Shown here in pieces: positions 59,007 through 64,000 of a stretch of DNA of 64,000 bases. The stretch comes from Argentina anserina (lineage: Eukaryota > Streptophyta > Magnoliopsida > Rosales > Rosaceae), in contig NC_065878.1 in assembly GCF_933775445.1 (NCBI RefSeq), positions 19,542,395 to 19,606,394 on the forward strand. Reading direction: 5' to 3'. Below the pieces are notes generated by a model. It was not told the origin of the DNA. It did no database searches and was given only the letters and a program-made list of their open reading frames with translations. Each line of letters starts with the position of its first letter. Position 1 is the stretch's first letter. A program made the position numbers and the translations under genes.

Positions 59007-60178
59007 AACCCAAAGAAAGGAAACTGATAGTATGCACCACGATGTGCAGCCACGGGTTGAATATTATACTGATTTCGAGATCATCTCAGCCTTTAAATTC
59101 TGGAGATAAATATCAGCCATCCAATTTTGCTTAAAAGTCAATTTCCATATCAGTCAACTAACTGTTGGTAACAAGAGTTAAAATTTATAGGTTTTTTCAC
59201 CCTCAAAACCTAGAGAGGTGTCCGTCGCTTCACAACCCGGCTTCATGGTGGCTTTATCGAGGTTCAACAGAGGTGATTGGCTGGAAAGGAGCGCGGACGG
59301 TGGTCACCTGAGAGGAGTTAGTGGGTGGCGGCAATATCTGTCATCACCATACTTAGATCAGATCTGATTGGGTTTTTTTTAAATGCAGGTATCTCTTCCA
59401 TGGGAGTGGATTAAAGAATTTTTGGGTGGATTCATCTTGTCCCAAGGTGAATATAAATTAGTTTGATCAATTAAGAATTTTCGTTTCTTCCTGAGTTCGT
59501 GATCATATGTAAAATCTGAGAGAATATATCAAATATGTCGATTTTCGATCAGATGTGCAGTGGCGGTGACGGTGGTGGTGGTTATTGGATTATTGGGTCT
59601 CATCAATTATGTACAGCCAGAATGCTATTGCTTGTTTTTTGGCTGAGAATGGCAGAATGCTATTGCTGTCAATGAATTTCTTTAGAGATAGTTGGAGATT
59701 TTAATTAACGGAGACTAACAAAGGAAATATTAAAAGGTCACGTGATAAGGCACTGGTGGTGCTGCACACTGTTAAAGCACCGAATAACTCTAAAAAAGAA
59801 AGGCCTCAGCACCAAAATACACATACCTTTTCATTCCAGATAACCACCATTATTAACGGAGCTAACTAGGGAAGTTTCCATCACCATGTCAAGACCGAGA
59901 CGCTTGTCTCCATAATTATCACCGACAGCAAACTAAATGATGGTTCGATCACTTCGATGTAAACAACTAACTTCACGTACTTTTGTAGTCTAATGAATAC
60001 TAGTAATTCTACATTCCTGCCTTCTTTATATAACATGCATGACTGCAAAACTGATGGCTCTGATGGACCATTATACGGTTACTTTGCATTATATGCATAA
60101 TCAGTGGCGGAGCCACATGCAGCCCACCGGACTCCGACTCATCTAAACTTTTGTACCATTTTTATATAATACATGTTA
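59007..60178. other. gene-free stretch
   Basis: No supported gene. A TCAGTGGCGGAGCCACATG motif near 60101, common at the ends of plant DNA transposons, suggests another decayed element, but its partner end is not found. Confidence 0.4.
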
Positions 60179-61617
60179 CTCTCTCCGATTTTTTTATAGG
60201 GTCGTGTTTTAAGAGTTTGCACATAAATTAATAAATAAGTCTAATGACAATTTAATTTTTATTTAAGGCTTAATTGTTTTTAATTACATTTAATTTACCT
60301 GTCATTTTTCTCTTTTCCTTGTGCCCTATTACTACTATTCATTTCACTGAACTCTTTCACCCTCTTTATAATTATTGCAGCAATCCAACTAGAAATTCAA
60401 AAACCTACTCTAAATCGAATGAAAATTACCGGGAGAAAAAATTTCAATTCGTAAATTTTTATGTATCAAAATTTTCAAGTTTTAGAATAGAGCCAAAACT
60501 GAAATTATATAACTTCATTTGCCTATATAAGAAGACAAATCAAAGAGTATAAATTCCAGAGATACACACATCCATGGCTTCAAGGCTGTTCAAGCATTAT
60601 GAATCAATACATTGACCTAAATTTTCCACCTACGAGAGATGAGGGAGAATTTCTATTTTATCAACATCATGCTCCTTTGAGCATTGAAGAAACCAATTTG
60701 GATATGGAGGATCTCGTTCCAATGATAATCAGATTTTCTTCTACTGGAGCTATAGTAATTGATTTAAATATGAATCTGAATCAAGAGTCGGAGACTCCCT
60801 TACTTGAGATCGATATTGATCAATTGCGTGAAGAAGATGAACATGTACCAGCTCCGGATACAGGTAAACTTGGTTGAGTAGATGATGAAGGGGTGTATGC
60901 TTTGTTTTTACTCTTATGCTCTATTCTTTTCATGTAGATGAATTTTGGTTTTTGAGAAGTCATCTCTCATCATTACCATCATTACTAATGCTTCTATCAT
61001 CATTTGGTTTCTATCTTTTTTTTCTCAGGAGTGTATGCTTTTTTTTATTTATAGAAGTTTATGCTTCTATCATCATTTGATTTCAATCTTTTTTTTCTCA
61101 ATTAGTGGTCTTATCTGTACAGTAGTTACTAGTCATTGCGTTGGACTTTTCTTAATTAGAATTGTCATAAACTTTCTTGACTTGGTAGTACAGCAGCTAG
61201 TATAGGAACTACTGGTCCCTGCGTTGGACTAATTGGAATTTTCTTGACTTGTTTTTCTTGTAAAATATGCAGAAAGTGTTGACATATCTCAAGTGAGACG
61301 GAGAAAGTTCTTATCAAGTAGCCAACGATTGGCGATCTATAATGCTTTGTTAGAGAAGAGTGTCAACGGAAGACTAAAAAAAAAACGACGGAAGTATCTG
61401 GATTATTTTCAGTAAATTTACGAACCGTACAACGGATTTGGAAGCAATCAAAAGATACTCAAGTTGGAGGAGTTGTCGATGTGTCACATAGGCGAACAAA
61501 GAATTGTGGTCGGAAGAGGGTTCAAGTCGACTTAAACCGAGTTCATGAAGTTCCTTTACACCGAAGGACGACCTTGAGATCACTTGTTGTAGCTCTGAAT
61601 GTGAGCTATACAACATT
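60179..61617 (+). mobile_element. 5' part of a plant mariner-like element
   Basis: The left end CTCTCTCCG followed by a T-run and ATAGGGTC resembles the Stowaway/mariner terminus (CTCCCTCCGTCCC). A preceding TA fits the TA target. The transposase N-terminal coding exons follow. The element breaks off near 61618, where glycosyltransferase sequence begins; no right terminus is present. Confidence 0.68.
60599..61617 (+). pseudogene. mariner-like transposase N-terminal fragment
   Basis: Exon 1 60599-60863 starts MNQYIDLNFPPTRDEG. Exon 2 starts at 61273 with a helix-turn-helix-type segment: RRRKFLSSSQRLAIYNALLE, then SVNGRLKK. A ten-A run near 61376-61385 throws the frame: downstream residues [37 protein letters not shown] and [16 protein letters not shown] are readable only in another frame. 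NCGRKR and the preceding segments match the DNA-binding half of plant mariner (Soymar-like) transposases. The catalytic DD39D half is missing, so this is dead. IDLNFPP and VIDLNMNLN resemble EAR-type DLN motifs. Confidence 0.75.
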
Positions 61618-61801
61618 GGAGTATTTTGGACTCACAACGGTTGGAATTCTACATTGGAGAGCATCTGCGAGGGAGTCCCTATGATTTGTATTCCATCCTT
61701 TGCTGATCAGATGGTGAATGTAAGATACGTAACCGATGTTTGGAAAGTAGGATTGCAGCTAGAGCATGGTATCAAGAGAGACGAAATTGAAAGAGCAATT
61801 A
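61618..61801 (+). pseudogene. UDP-glycosyltransferase (UGT76-type) fragment
   Basis: Sixty-one residues from the C-terminal half of the PSPG donor-sugar box and beyond: [20 protein letters not shown], then ADQ, then [20 protein letters not shown] and DEIERAI. The PSPG His and Gly-Trp-Asn-Ser residues and the final Asp-Gln are present. The first half of the PSPG box (W..Q..L.H) and the whole acceptor domain are absent. On the left it abuts the mariner fragment without a start or splice site, and on the right it is cut at Ala-Ile by the Harbinger element (TSD TTA). Non-functional by structure. Confidence 0.85.
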
Positions 61802-62391
61802 GAGCATCCGCACCGGCGAGCAAATGTGTCGGCGTGCTCGAGCAGGAGGAGGGACCAGCCGGAGGAGTTCGAGCAGGAGAAGGGGAGGCTCGCACCGGCG
61901 AGCAGGAGGAGGCGAGCTGCTCGCCCAGTCAACCCAGCCGCGGTGCTTGTCCGATCGCTTGAGCAAATTTTGCTCCGGCGTTTGCTCGTTCGCCTGGCGG
62001 AGCCCACCGCCCGTGGGTGACGTCAGGCACAGGCGAATTTTTTTTATGTTAGGCGCGTGCAACGCACGCGCCATTAAAAAAAACAACAAGCCAATGAATG
62101 GCTGACACGTGTCTCACTGATTGGCAAACGGTCCAATTGATCTGGGCCTTCCATTTTGAATCAGAAATTTCGATCCAACGGCTAGAATTGATTGGCAACG
62201 GCTACTATTTGATCATAACGGAAATAAACCAAAAAAATTGTAAAAAATCACCAAAATTTCAAAATTCTCCCAAAAAATTGCCTATAAATACTACTTCAAT
62301 TTGTTATGAACTCACACCAATTTGTGCACAACAAATTTCACATCTTCCTCCATCTCCTCTCTCATTTCGTTTAGCATTTTTTTCCAAAACA

Positions 62392-63696
62392 ATGGGCATC
62401 CACTGGCTTCCTTCCGAATATTTACAAATGTGCATTTCTTTTGTCCGTCATAGCATTGATGAATATGACGGTAACAAACAAAAGAGGGACAAATTGTGGG
62501 AGACAATTCATGGCGATTATATGCAAAATTGGGTGCTAGCACCGGGTGAGAAACCTCCGAAGGAGCCGAGGACCCGAATCGCGCTCGCTTCTCACTACAA
62601 CAAGTTCAAGCTACTCTTGCAAAAATGGGACGAATGTTTGGCGGCATCACGACAACGTATAGCTAGCGGCACTTCGCTAATGGACGAAGTAAGTACATTG
62701 TTTTATCATATATTATAATTTTTATTTGATTATATGAATTAAATTATGTAATTTATATCTAATTTGTTTAAATATGTAGCATTGTTTACATATTTAATTA
62801 TTTTAATATATCTAATTTTGTTTACATTATTTGTTTTATTTAATTTGTTTAAATATGTAGCATTGTTTACATTATTAGTTTTAATATATCTAATTTGTTA
62901 CATTATTTGTTTTATTTAATTTGTTTAAATATGTAGCATTGTTTACATTATTTGTTTTAATATATCTAATTTGTTACATTATTTGTTTTATCTAATTTAT
63001 TTAAATTATGTAATTAAATAAGTACCTAATATAAGTTTTTTACATCAGGAACGACAAGCTCAATCATGTTACTATAATGCCAAGAAGAAAAAGTTTACAC
63101 ACTTTGAATGTTGGGAAGTGGTTAAAGATCATCCATCTTTCGTTGCGGTGCTATCTACTACTCCATCTCCATATGCAAGTAGTTACCACGGTACTCCTTC
63201 CGCAACTGCATCATCTCCAACCATCAATTTGGATGACGACCAATTGAATGAGACACCTCAAAGCAACACGGCAGCTCCATCGAGTCCACCTAGACCAATG
63301 GGAACCAAGGCAGCAAAGGAAGCTAGGCGCCAAACGAAACAAGGTAAGACTCCTATTGAGCAACGGGTGGAGGTTTTGCATACCATTGCAAGTGACCAAG
63401 CATCATGGCATACCAAGAGGCTAGCCCATAATGAAAGTGAGCTTAATTATTATGCGGAGTACATAGACATTCAAAAGCGGAAAGAAGCAAGGGCGGAAGA
63501 AGAGTTACGATTGAAGAAACAAGAGAATGACATAAGGATCATGACAATGGATTTGGAGGCTATGACCCCAATCTCGAAAAGATATTTTACGAAGAGGAAA
63601 CTAGCAATCCTTAATGAAGGAGAAGCTAGTCAAGATCAACTTACCGATGAAACATATTCAGATTGTTATCACTCAAATCGCGTGCTTTTTCCATAG
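62392..63696 (+). CDS. Harbinger ORF1, Myb/SANT-like (NAM-associated C-terminal type)
   Basis: Two exons, 62392-62688 and 63049-63696, give 314 residues. ORF1 of PIF/Harbinger is a DNA-binding partner that helps bring the transposase to the element ends. The N-terminal SANT-like segment includes DKLWETIHGDYMQNW, then RTRIALASHYNKFKLLLQKW. Exon 2 opens with ERQAQSCYYNAKKKKFTHFE, followed by CWEVVKDHPSF. The C-terminus is a charged coiled-coil-like stretch (KRKEARAEEELRLKKQEND). Database entries often mislabel this family as glutathione S-transferase T3-like or NAM-associated. Start MGIHWLPSEY was chosen over an upstream in-frame ATG at 62098 because translation upstream has no family content. 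The frame looks intact. Confidence 0.78.
62758..62998. repeat. tandem AT-rich repeat in the ORF1 intron
   Basis: About three imperfect 80-90-bp units within the intron, each containing TTTAAATATGTAGCATTGTT and ATATCTAATTTGTT. Likely slippage within the element. Confidence 0.8.
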
Positions 63697-63902
63697 TAGT
63701 TATAGTATTGTACTAAGAATAAATCTGGGCTTGGCTCGTCATTTTATGTAATTTAAATTTTTCGAGAAATAAAATGCAATTTATTTATTAAGTTGAAATT
63801 GAAATACACATTAAATTAAAACACATACTGAAATTAAACACAAGCTTAATAATTAAACACAAACATCATGAAAACACACAATAAAACATATTTAAAGTAT
63901 TT

Positions 63903-64000
63903 CACCGGTTTCCACTCTCCAAATGTGTTTCACCAAGTCTTTCTGGAGCTCTCAATGGATGTAAGCGGATTCGAGATCGGCAACACGGTCGTGAAACCGT
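63903..64000 (-). pseudogene. C-terminus of Harbinger ORF2 transposase (partial)
   Basis: Read on minus from the window edge: FHDRVADLESAYIH, then a TGA, then ELQKDLVKHIWRVETGE. The LQ.DLVEHIW-type ending is typical of the last residues of plant Harbinger DDE transposases. The TGA falls where a Gly codon (GGA) is expected, so this copy of ORF2 may be broken near its end. The catalytic region is outside the window. Confidence 0.5.

Larger units (their letters stand above)
61802..64000. mobile_element. PIF/Harbinger element, left end and ORF1, cut by the window edge
   Basis: The left terminus GAGCATCCGCACCGGCGAGC follows a TTA target (61799-61801). A GC-rich subterminal region (61802-62060) with inverted CGGCGAGC/GCTCGCCG-like words comes next. 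ORF1 is on plus (62392-63696), and the 3' end of a minus-strand ORF2 appears at 63903-64000. This is the usual two-gene convergent layout of PIF/Harbinger. The right terminus is outside the window. Confidence 0.8.

Overview
The window is nuclear DNA of a flowering plant. It has GT-AG introns, AT-rich intergenic DNA, plant-only families (PRONE RopGEF, RABA2, DIR1-like LTP, class I small heat-shock proteins) and many small DNA transposons. The gene content suggests a eudicot and probably a rosid. I cannot fix the species from sequence alone. The ten gene models were built by hand by joining exons at splice sites that keep the frame; all ten close at a stop codon.

Layout. 0.7-6.3 kb: an NPF5 (NRT1/PTR) transporter and a RABA2 GTPase, both on minus. 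7.0-10.5 kb: a hAT element, a minisatellite and other repeats. 11.2-12.1 kb: a short serine-rich protein of the SIS (salt-induced serine-rich) type on plus, with two ABRE/G-box motifs upstream. 14.7-28.1 kb: a DIR1-like lipid-transfer protein, an MEE60-like membrane protein, tRNA-Asp and a RopGEF5-like gene, all on minus, then a GC1-like gene on plus. From memory these four protein genes correspond to At5g05960, At5g05950, At5g05940 and At5g05930, in the same order. 28-38 kb: gene-poor DNA with nested transposons and a degenerate tRNA-Cys. 38.4-40.1 kb: a 393-aa plant protein of unknown function. 41-46.7 kb: two hAT elements and a MULE carrying a retroposed insert. 47.2-48.4 kb: a glycine-rich A3-type protein. 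49.7-51.8 kb: two class I sHSP genes head to head. 53.5-64 kb: almost only transposon DNA. It holds a foldback element in a (TA)n tract, a CACTA remnant, a 1.07-kb near-perfect palindrome, a MULE-like element with a GTGTGACA array, a mariner-like transposase fragment joined to a UDP-glycosyltransferase fragment, and a PIF/Harbinger element running off the right edge.

The genes do not form a pathway. The coherent themes are the conserved LTP-MEE60-RopGEF5-GC1 block and stress-linked genes (SIS, sHSPs). The most distinctive feature is the set of non-autonomous elements whose borders can be set to the base by target-site duplications: 8 bp for four hAT-like elements, 9 bp for three MULE-like elements, TAA for a Harbinger-like element and 16 bp for a retroposed insert. 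Accession correspondences to Arabidopsis are from memory and were not searched.
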